Assembly: GCA_947505055.1 (NCBI GenBank)
Contig: CANNLO010000165.1
Coordinates: forward strand, 1-9,595
Source: Methylococcaceae bacterium
Lineage (GTDB): Bacteria; Pseudomonadota; Gammaproteobacteria; Methylococcales; Methylomonadaceae
Direction of reading: 5' to 3'
Length of the DNA: 9,595 nt
Positions 1-5,876 of this stretch are shown piece by piece (the first letter of the stretch is position 1; each line of letters starts with the position of its first letter). The notes beneath the pieces were generated by a model that saw only the letters and a program-made list of their open reading frames with translations, searched no databases and was not told where the DNA came from. A program made the translations under genes and the position numbers.

Positions 1-1
1 A

Positions 2-313
2 GTAAACATCCAAGACGAATTAGTACCATCATTCTTCTTCCCGGCAGCATTCATCTGCTTAATACTAATCGCAGCTCCATCATTAGGGGCTTATGTCCTT
101 AGAGAAAAGAGAACCCCAAGAGTTGAGGTGATAGGGCTAGTGCTAAATATTATTGTGCTATTGGCATTCATCTCACTTTACACATACGCCTTTACTGGAA
201 ACAACAGTATGTTCAAGAAAGAGTTGATGTATACGATTGAATTCCCATTTTTGCTGATAGCGCTCCCTGCGGCAATTAATGTAAGAATGATTAGAAAGAT
301 GAGCAAACAATGA
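2..313 (+). CDS. 3' end of a small integral membrane protein, left-truncated
   Basis: The frame is open from the left edge and ends with TGA at 311-313, so only the last 103 residues are visible. An internal GTG at 128 could be read as a start, but the same frame upstream encodes a good hydrophobic segment, so I take this as a partial gene. Three hydrophobic stretches are visible, roughly at fragment residues 11-33, 43-65 and 78-93, separated by short charged loops (REKR, and MFKKE before the last). The C terminus is basic (RMIRKMSKQ), which suggests it stays in the cytoplasm. I do not recognise a family and assign no function. It precedes a run of exported proteins on the same strand but is 46 bases away from the next gene, so it may or may not be cotranscribed. 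Confidence 0.6.
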   Translation, partial: VNIQDELVPSFFFPAAFICLILIAAPSLGAYVLREKRTPRVEVIGLVLNIIVLLAFISLYTYAFTGNNSMFKKELMYTIEFPFLLIALPAAINVRMIRKMSKQ

Positions 314-359
314 TTTGTAAAATACACACCAAAATAGAATTGCATTAAGGGGAATCAAA

Positions 360-626
360 ATGCGTAAAATATTCCTAGTAATATTTCTAGCAGTACTCAG
401 CACAAATGCCAGGGCTGGCTGGCTGAAAGAATTATTTAGCGAATGCTACTCTAGCTCTTTGCAGGTGAGGGCAAAATATGAAAGGTGCCAAGATTTAGGG
501 ACGGCATATAGCGCTAAACTCAATCAAAATGTATGGACACTTGTTTGCAGCACTTCAGATGGTGATAAGTTCGTTGATTTTATAGTAAAAGATTATAAAT
601 ATTGCCGCACATTTAGGCAGGATTAA
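360..626 (+). CDS. small secreted cysteine-containing protein, unknown function
   Basis: This 88-residue protein begins with a clear Sec signal peptide: MRK, then a hydrophobic core, then STNARA with a probable cut after Ala19. The predicted mature part of about 69 residues holds four cysteines (29, 43, 63, 82), which could form two disulfides in the periplasm. The ATG at 360 is supported by a strong Shine-Dalgarno sequence (AAGGGG at 347-352, 7 bases away). A weak -10-like TAGAAT lies at 335-340, but no -35 at good spacing is visible. The stop TAA (624-626) overlaps an ATG at 626 that opens a very short frame. No family is recognised. It lacks the C-x14-C module of the genes downstream, but it has the same export signature and orientation. 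Confidence 0.7.
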   Translation: MRKIFLVIFLAVLSTNARAGWLKELFSECYSSSLQVRAKYERCQDLGTAYSAKLNQNVWTLVCSTSDGDKFVDFIVKDYKYCRTFRQD

Positions 627-740
627 TGAAATGGTTTTTAAAGTTGGATAATAAAATTATTGCGGCATCATAGAAACTATAAAGCTAAAGATAAGTGTGA
701 GCGAGCGGGTTGCCGAATGTATAAACGCGATGTGCCTTAA
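626..740 (+). pseudogene. possible short frameshifted gene (two abutting frame pieces)
   Basis: An ATG at 626 overlaps the preceding stop (TAATG) and encodes 15 residues, MKWFLKLDNKIIAAS, before TAG at 671-673. A second frame is open from 642 to 740. From the codon at 675 it reads NYKAKDKCERAGCRMYKRD and ends with VP and TAA. Joining the two with a single-base shift would give one small basic protein of about 38 residues. This may be a decayed small gene, a sequencing indel, or chance. I cannot name a family. Confidence 0.2.
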
Positions 741-765
741 GTAAAAAATTTAACTGAGAGTTGAT

Positions 766-1266
766 ATGAAAAAACTAATCACAGCATTATTGATTTCACT
801 AATGGCAGGTTGTGCCGTTATAGGCTCAGAAGAGATGAATGTTGGTCCAGCTGATGGCTCTGGATGTTCGATATGTACAACATATATAGATAAAATTAAT
901 GCTAACGGAGGTGAGATAGTCACCGATTCTAAGTGGCAGACCGGCGTGGACCGTGTCAGAAAATTGGCTGAGGCAAATTGCAAATTAAGGAATTTTGACG
1001 GGGCATCAATCGATGAAAATCCAGAAGCAATATGGCATTGGCATTTTAAATATTCATGTACCAAAAAAGATGTTCCAATTCATACAGCCCCAGCTGAGAC
1101 AACTCAACAAAATGTGAACCCCAATAATGCCAGTACCAGTTCAGCTTTATCACAAGAACGTATAGAGACAATGAGCATTATCGATGCTAAATCAAAATGT
1201 GTTTCTCTGGGATTTAAACCAAAAACAGAGAAGTTCGGTAAGTGCGTGCTGGAGTTATCTAAATGA
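766..1266 (+). CDS. lipoprotein A with C-terminal C-x14-C tag
   Basis: This 166-residue protein has a lipoprotein signal peptide: MKK, a hydrophobic stretch, and a lipobox LMAGC with the lipidated Cys16. The body (residues 17-100) contains a CSIC pair (Cys34, Cys37) plus Cys72 and Cys98, and matches no family I know. Residues about 101-140 form a Thr/Asn/Ser/Gln-rich, probably disordered linker. The last 26 residues are the shared tag: AKSK, Cys145, then GFKPKTEKFGK, Cys160, VLELSK. Its TGA at 1264-1266 overlaps the ATG of the next gene at 1263, so translation is probably coupled. Asp and Glu both avoid position +2 after Cys16 (the residue is Ala), so sorting to the outer membrane is expected under the E. 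coli rule. The function is unknown. Confidence 0.8.
   Translation: MKKLITALLISLMAGCAVIGSEEMNVGPADGSGCSICTTYIDKINANGGEIVTDSKWQTGVDRVRKLAEANCKLRNFDGASIDENPEAIWHWHFKYSCTKKDVPIHTAPAETTQQNVNPNNASTSSALSQERIETMSIIDAKSKCVSLGFKPKTEKFGKCVLELSK
1186..1263 (+). other. C-terminal cysteine tag, copy in gene A
   Basis: This codes for residues 141-166 of lipoprotein A, with Cys145 and Cys160 14 residues apart. Over the last 18 codons it has 9 synonymous and no amino-acid differences from the copy in gene B, which points to purifying selection on the peptide rather than to recent DNA copying. Confidence 0.85.
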
Positions 1267-2261
1267 TGAAAATATTTCTTTTTATTATTACCTTGTCCTT
1301 ATTTGGTTGCGCTAATGCAATAAACCAATTAATTGATAAGGGAGGAGATGAGAAGGCGGCTGGAGAGTACCTGAGCGGATATGTGCCAGATTTAGATGAT
1401 GGAATAAATGCATACAATACTCGCGATTATGCGGCTGCGTTGAAAATCATGCTGCCACTTGCCGATAAAAATATTCCCCGTGCTGAGCATGTATTGGGCG
1501 AGCTATATTTTAATGGGTATGGCGTTGAAAAAGACATGGAAAAAGGCCTGATGTTTTATAGATTAGCTGCATATCATGGAGAGGCTTTAGCAAAATTAAA
1601 GTTAGGATTTATCTACGAAAATGGTCAAGCAAAAGCACAAGATGACCCTCATGCTGATGATTGGTATACTCCACATGATATTACTTTAGATAAATTAAAA
1701 ATTGATGAATTAGTAGCCCTAGCCAATAAGGGAAATAAAGAAGCCCAGTATTTAGTTGGCAGAGCATATCGCGATGGTGATTTGGGGGTTAAGGTAGATT
1801 CTTACCTAGCTTCGGTGTGGTTTGAAAAGTCTTATGAATCTGGATATTGGCAAGCAAATCTTAGCACCCAAAAAGCACTAAAAACAGACGCAGAGAAAAG
1901 AGCGTCTGAAGCAGAAAAAAAGGCATCTGAAAAGTATTATGAGTACAAAAAAAATAACGAAAATGGTGTTGCAAATATAAAAAAAATAACCCCCTACAAT
2001 TATGGCCGTTCTGTTGATGGTAAACAAAATCTTAATGGTGGCTATGACCCTAGTGTTTCAAATAACATAAAAAATGACAAAAAGAACTATAGTGGAGGTT
2101 ATGACCCTAATGATTCAATTAACAAAAAAAATGAAATGAATGCGTCTGAGAGAGCTACACCTAGTTTAGACATGTCGGAAGCAAAAAGAAAATGTTTAGA
2201 CCTAGGCTTTAAACCTAAAACTGAAAAGTTCGGCAAGTGTGTACTAGAGTTATCCAAATAA
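1263..2261 (+). CDS. Sel1-repeat lipoprotein B with C-terminal C-x14-C tag
   Basis: This 332-residue protein has a lipoprotein-like signal peptide ending in LSLFGC (Cys16; Phe at -2 is slightly unusual). Residues about 48-120 hold a TPR/Sel1-like solenoid, with AAALKIMLPLADK, then AEHVLGELYFNGYGVEKD, then the following helix pair. A second Sel1-like unit lies at about 150-195 (LVALANKGNKEAQYLVGRAY...). Sel1 repeats usually make protein-protein contacts. Residues 200-305 are a Lys/Glu/Asn-rich, low-complexity linker containing two copies of GGYDP (259-263 and 278-282). The last 26 residues are the shared tag, with Cys311 and Cys326. The start could be ATG 1263 or ATG 1266. Either sits 8-11 bases after GGAG (1251-1254), which lies inside the upstream tag. 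Stop at 2259-2261, one base before gene C. Confidence 0.85.
   Translation: MMKIFLFIITLSLFGCANAINQLIDKGGDEKAAGEYLSGYVPDLDDGINAYNTRDYAAALKIMLPLADKNIPRAEHVLGELYFNGYGVEKDMEKGLMFYRLAAYHGEALAKLKLGFIYENGQAKAQDDPHADDWYTPHDITLDKLKIDELVALANKGNKEAQYLVGRAYRDGDLGVKVDSYLASVWFEKSYESGYWQANLSTQKALKTDAEKRASEAEKKASEKYYEYKKNNENGVANIKKITPYNYGRSVDGKQNLNGGYDPSVSNNIKNDKKNYSGGYDPNDSINKKNEMNASERATPSLDMSEAKRKCLDLGFKPKTEKFGKCVLELSK
2037..2135 (+). repeat. internal GGYDP tandem motif in the linker of gene B
   Basis: Residues 259-272 and 278-291 share the pattern GGYDP-x2-S-x2-I-x-K-x, both embedded in Asn/Lys-rich sequence. The two copies are 19 residues apart. This looks like a short duplication within a disordered linker; no function is known to me. 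Confidence 0.5.
2181..2258 (+). other. C-terminal cysteine tag, copy in gene B
   Basis: This codes for residues 307-332 of lipoprotein B. The last 18 residues are identical to those of gene A. The cysteines are at 311 and 326. Confidence 0.85.
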
Positions 2262-2262
2262 A

Positions 2263-3273
2263 ATGAATATCAAATTTAAGGTTGCTACGCTTTTAGTAAT
2301 GCTGTTAGCTCAGTCAACATTAATGGCAGCGGACTATTTGGTAATTGTTAACGGCAAAGCCATAAAACAATCTCTCTATGATTACATCGCTAAAGACGCT
2401 ACTTTACGAGGACAAAAAGTAGATGCTCAGGTGAGACAAAGCATTACAAATAAACTAATTGATGCGGAGTTAATTGCGCAAGAAGCGCAAAGACTTCAGC
2501 TAGATAAGCAATCAAGTTACATCGAACTTGAGGCTAAGAATCTTCGGGAGTTACAAATAAAATCATCCGGCGATGAAGATTTTAATACCCGTAAAGAATT
2601 ATTACGTTATGAGTTATTAACTTCATTTTATTTGCAGGATTTTATTAAGAAAAATCCCATTTCCGAATCCGAAATAAGAATAGGCTACGACGAATACAAG
2701 ATAGCCTATGGTGAAAAGGAATATAGTGCACGTCATATTTTGATAAAAACTGAAGCTGAAGGAAAAGAAATTATTGAGCAACTTAGCAAGGGGGGTGACT
2801 TTTCAAATATAGCTAAAGAAAAGTCACTAGACTCCGGTTCAAATAAAAAGGGGGGCGATTTAGGTTGGTTCTCTCTAGCATCTATGGTCAAACCATTTGG
2901 TGAGGCAGTGGCCAGCTTGCAAAATGGCAGCATTTCGAACAAACCAGTGCAGACCCAATTCGGCTGGCACGTCATCAAATTAATCAATAGCCGTCCCGCA
3001 CAACCCCTAACTTACGACAAAGTTAAAGACGGTATACAAAAAAATCTTCAACAACGTAACCTCGGAAAGATGATGGCTGAATTACTTGCTAAAGCATCCA
3101 TAGGATACGATACCAATATAAACATTGTACCGGGCGAATTAGAAAAATTACCGCCAGTCACAATATCACCAACCCATATAGATTTAGCGTCTGCTAAGAA
3201 ACAATGTGAGGTGCTTGGATTTAAACCTAAAACGGAAAAGTACGGTAAATGTGTATTGGAGTTATCAAAATGA
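2263..3273 (+). CDS. SurA/PpiC-like periplasmic peptidyl-prolyl isomerase C with C-x14-C tag
   Basis: This 336-residue protein starts with a signal peptide (NIKFK, hydrophobic core, TLMAA; probable cut after Ala22 or Ala23). Residues about 25-130 resemble the SurA-type N-terminal chaperone region (VNGKAI..., then LIDAELIAQEAQRL). Residues about 152-243 form a parvulin (PpiC/rotamase) domain. It has the hallmark SARHILIKTE strand, the GGDF...AKEKSLD segment, GGDLGWFS, the PFGEAV helix, and QTQFGWHVIKL at the end. Such enzymes speed cis-trans isomerisation of prolyl bonds and act as chaperones for envelope proteins. Uniquely, a linker (about 284-310) leads to the operon tag (Cys315, Cys330). 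Known SurA/PpiC proteins do not, to my knowledge, carry this. It may fold or dock the other tagged proteins, which is inference. Its TGA overlaps the ATG of gene D at 3270. Confidence 0.88.
   Translation: MNIKFKVATLLVMLLAQSTLMAADYLVIVNGKAIKQSLYDYIAKDATLRGQKVDAQVRQSITNKLIDAELIAQEAQRLQLDKQSSYIELEAKNLRELQIKSSGDEDFNTRKELLRYELLTSFYLQDFIKKNPISESEIRIGYDEYKIAYGEKEYSARHILIKTEAEGKEIIEQLSKGGDFSNIAKEKSLDSGSNKKGGDLGWFSLASMVKPFGEAVASLQNGSISNKPVQTQFGWHVIKLINSRPAQPLTYDKVKDGIQKNLQQRNLGKMMAELLAKASIGYDTNINIVPGELEKLPPVTISPTHIDLASAKKQCEVLGFKPKTEKYGKCVLELSK
3193..3270 (+). other. C-terminal cysteine tag, copy in gene C
   Basis: This codes for residues 311-336 of the prolyl isomerase. It differs from the tag of gene B only by Phe to Tyr within the last 18 residues, with six further synonymous codon changes. 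The cysteines are at 315 and 330. Confidence 0.85.
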
Positions 3274-3893
3274 GACTTTTATTAACAATGCTTACTTTGT
3301 TATTGGTGAATGCTTTCAGTTCCGCAAATGCTAAAGATTTGGATGCATATGGAGCTGAGTGTAAAGAAATAGGTTTTAAGCCTAAGACTCCAGCCTATGG
3401 GGATTGCGTCCTAGAATTACGTAAAAGGGACTTAGGTAACGTCCCTATACAATCAAAAGCCACCATTACCACAAACTCCTCACCTCAAGCACAAGGTGAT
3501 GGTTCCACTGAAGATATCGCTTGTCAGCGTTATGGATTTAGACCGCAAACTGATGCATATGGGCAATGCCGAATGCAGTTGGATAATACAAAAAAACAAA
3601 TGCAGGCTCAGCAGTCTCAATATGAGGAGCAAAAAAGAATTTACGACCAACAGCAAGCTCAGTATGAGAGAGAAAAAAGTCGACAGAAAGGTCTTGCATT
3701 ACTGAGATATGGTTCAGCGCTGGCATCAGGAACGTCACCATACTTTTCAGACAATGTAGCCAATGCAAATAGTCAGGTTTTTGGAACGTCCCCTCCACCA
3801 CCAAGAAATACAATTCAAACCTATACAATACGATTACCTAACAGCAAGACTATGAACTGTACTTATATAAACAATAATATGGATTGCCATTAA
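3270..3893 (+). CDS. secreted coiled-coil protein D with two N-terminal C-x14-C motifs
   Basis: I choose ATG 3270 (207 residues) over the upstream ATG 3249. It overlaps the stop of gene C, has GGAG (3258-3261) 8 bases upstream, and starts directly with a signal peptide (MRLLL...FSSANA, probable cut after Ala21). Motif 1 (Cys31, Cys46; GFKPKTPAYGDCVLEL) is close to the tags of A-C. Motif 2 (Cys85, Cys100; YGFRPQTDAYGQCRMQL) is closer to that of gene E. Residues about 105-140 are a Gln/Glu/Lys-rich coiled coil. The segment KGLALLRYGSALASG follows, then a Pro/Asn-rich stretch. The protein ends in C-x8-C-H (Cys197, Cys206), as gene E does. The exported, disulfide-capable design suggests an envelope structural or binding role, but the function is unknown. 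Confidence 0.8.
   Translation: MRLLLTMLTLLLVNAFSSANAKDLDAYGAECKEIGFKPKTPAYGDCVLELRKRDLGNVPIQSKATITTNSSPQAQGDGSTEDIACQRYGFRPQTDAYGQCRMQLDNTKKQMQAQQSQYEEQKRIYDQQQAQYEREKSRQKGLALLRYGSALASGTSPYFSDNVANANSQVFGTSPPPPRNTIQTYTIRLPNSKTMNCTYINNNMDCH
3360..3581 (+). repeat. two C-x14-C motifs in gene D
   Basis: Motif 1 occupies 3360-3419 and motif 2 occupies 3522-3581. Both read C-x3-G-F-[KR]-P-[KQ]-T-x2-Y-G-x-C. They are separated by a flexible Ser/Thr/Gln-rich linker. Unlike in genes A-C, they are near the N terminus rather than at the end. Confidence 0.8.
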
Positions 3894-3899
3894 CAGCCT

Positions 3900-3967
3900 T
3901 TAAAAATCACCTAATCGTTCGTCCAAAACACAGTGTATGTATGGTCGGATGGGACCCAAATGAAAAA
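3900..3967. repeat. 68-base direct repeat, left copy
   Basis: This matches 5433-5500 in the same orientation, with three mismatches that I can count (3938, 3944, 3945). It starts 7 bases after the stop of gene D and lies in the gap between convergent genes D and E. It contains TCGTTCGTCC and the small odd palindrome TGGGACCCA. Beyond the repeat, both copies become G-rich but differ. There are no transposon-like terminal inverted repeats, so its origin is unknown. Confidence 0.85.
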
Positions 3968-4022
3968 GTGGGGGGGTATGATGATGCTTGAAACTTTGCC
4001 CTAGTAAGTTAATAATCTTTCA

Positions 4023-5267
4023 TTAACGACAATTAACTTGACCACCGATATCTGTACAGCGATAAGTTCGTCCATCAATCCTGTAGCTGCTGAATGGTGA
4101 AGGGGCTGCTTGATTCGATGGCGCTGGCTGTCCTAATTTTCTAAAAGCTTCCCATTTTCTGGCTTCACGTGCTGATTGCGCTTCTTGTTGCAATGTCTGC
4201 AATTGTGCTTGCTGCAATTCAATCTGTTTGTTTTTAAATTCCTGTTCGCTCGCGTACTGTTCAGCGGATAGTCTTCGGTCTCTTTCTTGAGCCTGGGATT
4301 GTGCTACAGCCTGTAATTGGATTTGTGATTGCAAGGCCTCAATCTTTTTTTCTAAAACATCTATTGTTTTTTGTCTATCTGCAGTCTCCTGACGACCAGC
4401 AACAAGTGATACTCTGCACTGAATATAAGCTTGAGTTCCTTTTTTGGCGCCATATGATTTGCAAGTAGCATCATCTTTTTTGGCTAAAGCATCTTCTATT
4501 TCTTTTTGACGTTTAGCCTCAAGGGCTTCAGCATTTTTTTGATTGTTTACTTCAAGTATTTGCGCTTCTCTTTTCTGCGTCGTCTCCTTAGCTACACGAA
4601 GATTATTTTCTTCTTGTTTGGCTTCATCCCATTTTTTTGCCTCATCTGCTGAACGTTTCAAATCAACATCCATCTTCTTAATTTCATCATCAGACATTCT
4701 TAATGCATTTATTTCTTTTATTGATACCTCACTTACATTTTTTAAATAGGTTTCAGTAATGCTATTTAAATCAGGCTCATTTAATTTTGCCTTATGCCAC
4801 GTCATCCCCAAAAGCGAATAACTCAATAATTTGTCTACATTAGATACTTGATAGGTGGAGTAGGAAGTACCTTCAAAATTAGTAGATTCAGAAATTATCG
4901 ATATTGTACGATTTTCTTTTATTAAAACTTCAAATGAAGAGGCTAGAGAATCTTCCCCGAAATCATTATATTTAAATATATCAATAGCGTAGGTCCCTAT
5001 GGGTAGATTTATATCTAAATAATCTTTTCCAAAGATAGTTGCAATTCTATTAGAATTTATTTTGATGTAATGATATGGGGTAATAGACCCAAACATAGGA
5101 GCGCAACGTTGGTAATGTGGGCAAGTCACTAGAATCAATCTTCCGGTATTGGCGGCAATAGGCTCTCGGGAATAGCCTGAATCACTTCCAAACCCCCCAA
5201 AACTCTGCACTGCTATTGCAGGGGTAGTGAACAGTAGTGCTGATATTAAAATAATCAAAAATCGCAC
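4023..5267 (-). CDS. secreted coiled-coil protein E with C-x14-C motif
   Basis: This 414-residue protein starts at GTG (5265-5267) with GGAG 8 bases upstream (5276-5279). It has a signal peptide (MRFLI...TTPAIA, probable cut after Ala19). Residues about 20-160 form a globular region with Cys49 and Cys55 (TCPHYQRCAP) and alternating hydrophobic strands (IKINSNRIATIFG, YLDINLPIGTYAIDIF), perhaps a beta-sandwich. Residues about 188-268 and 290-375 are long charged or Gln-rich coiled coils. Between them sits the C-x14-C motif (Cys269, Cys284; SYGAKKGTQAYIQ). A Pro/Ser linker leads to the end, YRIDGRTYRCTDIGGQVNCR, with C-x8-C (Cys404, Cys413). The motif and tail make it a paralogue of the C-terminal part of gene D, which faces it. 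The two copies of a 68-base direct repeat bracket the gene. The function is unknown, probably in the envelope. Confidence 0.85.
   Translation of the reverse strand: MRFLIILISALLFTTPAIAVQSFGGFGSDSGYSREPIAANTGRLILVTCPHYQRCAPMFGSITPYHYIKINSNRIATIFGKDYLDINLPIGTYAIDIFKYNDFGEDSLASSFEVLIKENRTISIISESTNFEGTSYSTYQVSNVDKLLSYSLLGMTWHKAKLNEPDLNSITETYLKNVSEVSIKEINALRMSDDEIKKMDVDLKRSADEAKKWDEAKQEENNLRVAKETTQKREAQILEVNNQKNAEALEAKRQKEIEDALAKKDDATCKSYGAKKGTQAYIQCRVSLVAGRQETADRQKTIDVLEKKIEALQSQIQLQAVAQSQAQERDRRLSAEQYASEQEFKNKQIELQQAQLQTLQQEAQSAREARKWEAFRKLGQPAPSNQAAPSPFSSYRIDGRTYRCTDIGGQVNCR
4404..4463 (-). other. C-x14-C motif in gene E
   Basis: This codes for residues 269-288 of protein E (C, KSYGAKKGTQAYIQ, C, RVSL). 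Spacing and key residues (Gly, Lys, Thr, Tyr) match the tags of genes A-D, but here the motif lies between two coiled coils. Confidence 0.75.
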
Positions 5268-5432
5268 TTTACAGTCTCCAATAATTATTTAATGCGCTAT
5301 TACTTACAATGTTGGGTTAATTACCTAAAAATCAAGCTTTACCTTACTCGCTATATAGTTAATTTTCAATATTACGGCTGTCAACATGGTCGGTAGCGCT
5401 ACTTCTTAACGTCTGCTATAAGCGTAACAATC

Positions 5433-5500
5433 TTAAAAATCACCTAATCGTTCGTCCAAAACACAGTGTAAGTATGACCGGATGGGACCCAAATGAAAAA
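5433..5500. repeat. 68-base direct repeat, right copy
   Basis: This is the partner of 3900-3967, offset by 1533 bases and in the same orientation. It sits about 165 bases upstream of the start of gene E. Together the two copies enclose gene E with its leader, as expected for a duplicated or inserted cassette or for recombination between dispersed repeats. Confidence 0.85.
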
Positions 5501-5501
5501 T

Positions 5502-5529
5502 GGGGTGGTGGGGTGTAGTGGGGTCAGGG
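5502..5529 (+). other. potential G-quadruplex
   Basis: Four runs of at least three G (5502-5505, 5510-5513, 5520-5523, 5527-5529) are separated by loops of 4, 6 and 3 bases. This fits the usual G3+N1-7 pattern. It follows directly after the right direct repeat. Further G-rich sequence continues to about 5562. Confidence 0.5.
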
Positions 5530-5648
5530 TATTGAGCAATGCGATGGTGGTGGGTGTTGTTGTGAAATTTACACTTCAATTATTTGTTTGCCGGGTTGGC
5601 TAATAGAAAGAAAATGTGAAGCCATTATTAGTAATTTTTACCCCGCTC

Positions 5649-5669
5649 GCTTACATAGTGCTTACATAG
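5649..5669 (+). repeat. left pair of putative integrase arm sites
   Basis: Two copies of GCTTACATAG (5649-5658 and 5660-5669) lie in direct orientation with an 11-base period. The same pair recurs at 5879-5899. Direct repeats of this size flanking a tRNA-derived core are typical arm-type sites for tyrosine integrases. Binding by this integrase is inferred. Confidence 0.6.
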
Positions 5670-5679
5670 CACTAGACGT

Positions 5680-5705
5680 AAAAAAAGCCCACATCGCTGT
5701 GAGCT
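5680..5705 (-). terminator. Rho-independent terminator downstream of the tRNA fragment
   Basis: On the - strand, AGCTCACA, loop GCGA and TGTGGGCT form an 8-bp stem (one G-T pair) followed by a run of seven T (5680-5686 on the + strand are A). It lies just downstream of the tRNA CCA end, as a native tRNA terminator would. If the left arm sites belong to the element, the terminator is carried by it too. Confidence 0.75.
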
Positions 5706-5714
5706 TGATTTTAT

Positions 5715-5763
5715 TGGTGGCCGAGACTGGAATCGAACCAGTGACACGCGGATTTTCAATCCG
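5715..5763 (-). other. 3' fragment of tRNA-Phe (GAA), attachment-site core
   Basis: Read on the - strand, the fragment begins in the anticodon stem (CGGA), with loop TTGAAAA (anticodon GAA, Phe) and stem TCCGC. It continues through the variable loop GTGTC and T arm ACTGG-TTCGATT-CCAGT, then acceptor strand CTCGGCC, discriminator A and encoded CCA. Position 27 (5764) no longer pairs with position 43, and no D arm or 5' acceptor strand follows. Homology therefore ends inside the anticodon stem. Such 3' tRNA pieces are the usual cores at which tyrosine integrases insert. It is not a functional tRNA gene. The identical-by-descent intact gene should lie outside the window. Confidence 0.8.
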
Positions 5764-5876
5764 ATTTCATAAGTTATCTCCTGTTTTACCAAGCATTACA
5801 AAACTTTTATTATATCCATAAATCAATAAGTTAAGTTATATGTAGCTTTACATAATTATTTAAAATTGTATGTGTA

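Larger units (their letters stand above)
5268..5714. other. non-coding stretch between gene E and the tRNA fragment
   Basis: No convincing gene is present. The segment holds the leader of gene E (its GGAG on the - strand, AT-rich sequence beyond), the right copy of the direct repeat, a G-rich stretch, one pair of 10-base direct repeats and a terminator. The only longer frame (5588-5821, +) runs through the tRNA fragment and is rejected. Confidence 0.7.

Noticed and set aside
173..403. Minus-strand frame over the membrane protein and the small secreted gene
   Set aside because: It overlaps two better supported + strand genes and has no recognisable feature.
640..765. Promoter for the lipoprotein operon
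   Set aside because: Several weak -35-like and -10-like hexamers occur, but none has acceptable spacing, so I do not call one.
750..1064. Minus-strand frame of 104 codons inside gene A
   Set aside because: Gene A has a lipobox, linker and conserved tag. The reverse frame has nothing comparable.
3249..3269. Earlier ATG start for gene D at 3249
   Set aside because: It would add MCIGVIK before a signal peptide that already begins well at 3270, where there is a GGAG at 8 bases and a stop/start overlap.
3496..3828. Frames inside gene D on both strands (3496-3705 +, 3538-3828 -)
   Set aside because: They are shadows of gene D. The correct frame has a signal peptide and two conserved motifs.
4543..4749. 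68-codon + strand frame inside gene E
   Set aside because: It is antisense to the coiled-coil region of E. Its Ser/Phe-rich composition is what the reverse of Lys/Glu codons gives.
3900..5500. Insertion sequence bounded by the 68-base repeats
   Set aside because: The enclosed gene encodes a secreted coiled-coil protein, not a transposase. The repeats are direct and lack terminal inverted repeats.
5588..5821. 77-codon + strand frame across the tRNA fragment
   Set aside because: Its most protein-like part (AETGIEPVTRGFS) is translation of the antisense strand of the tRNA 3' end, a well-known spurious ORF type. It also spans the terminator and arm site.
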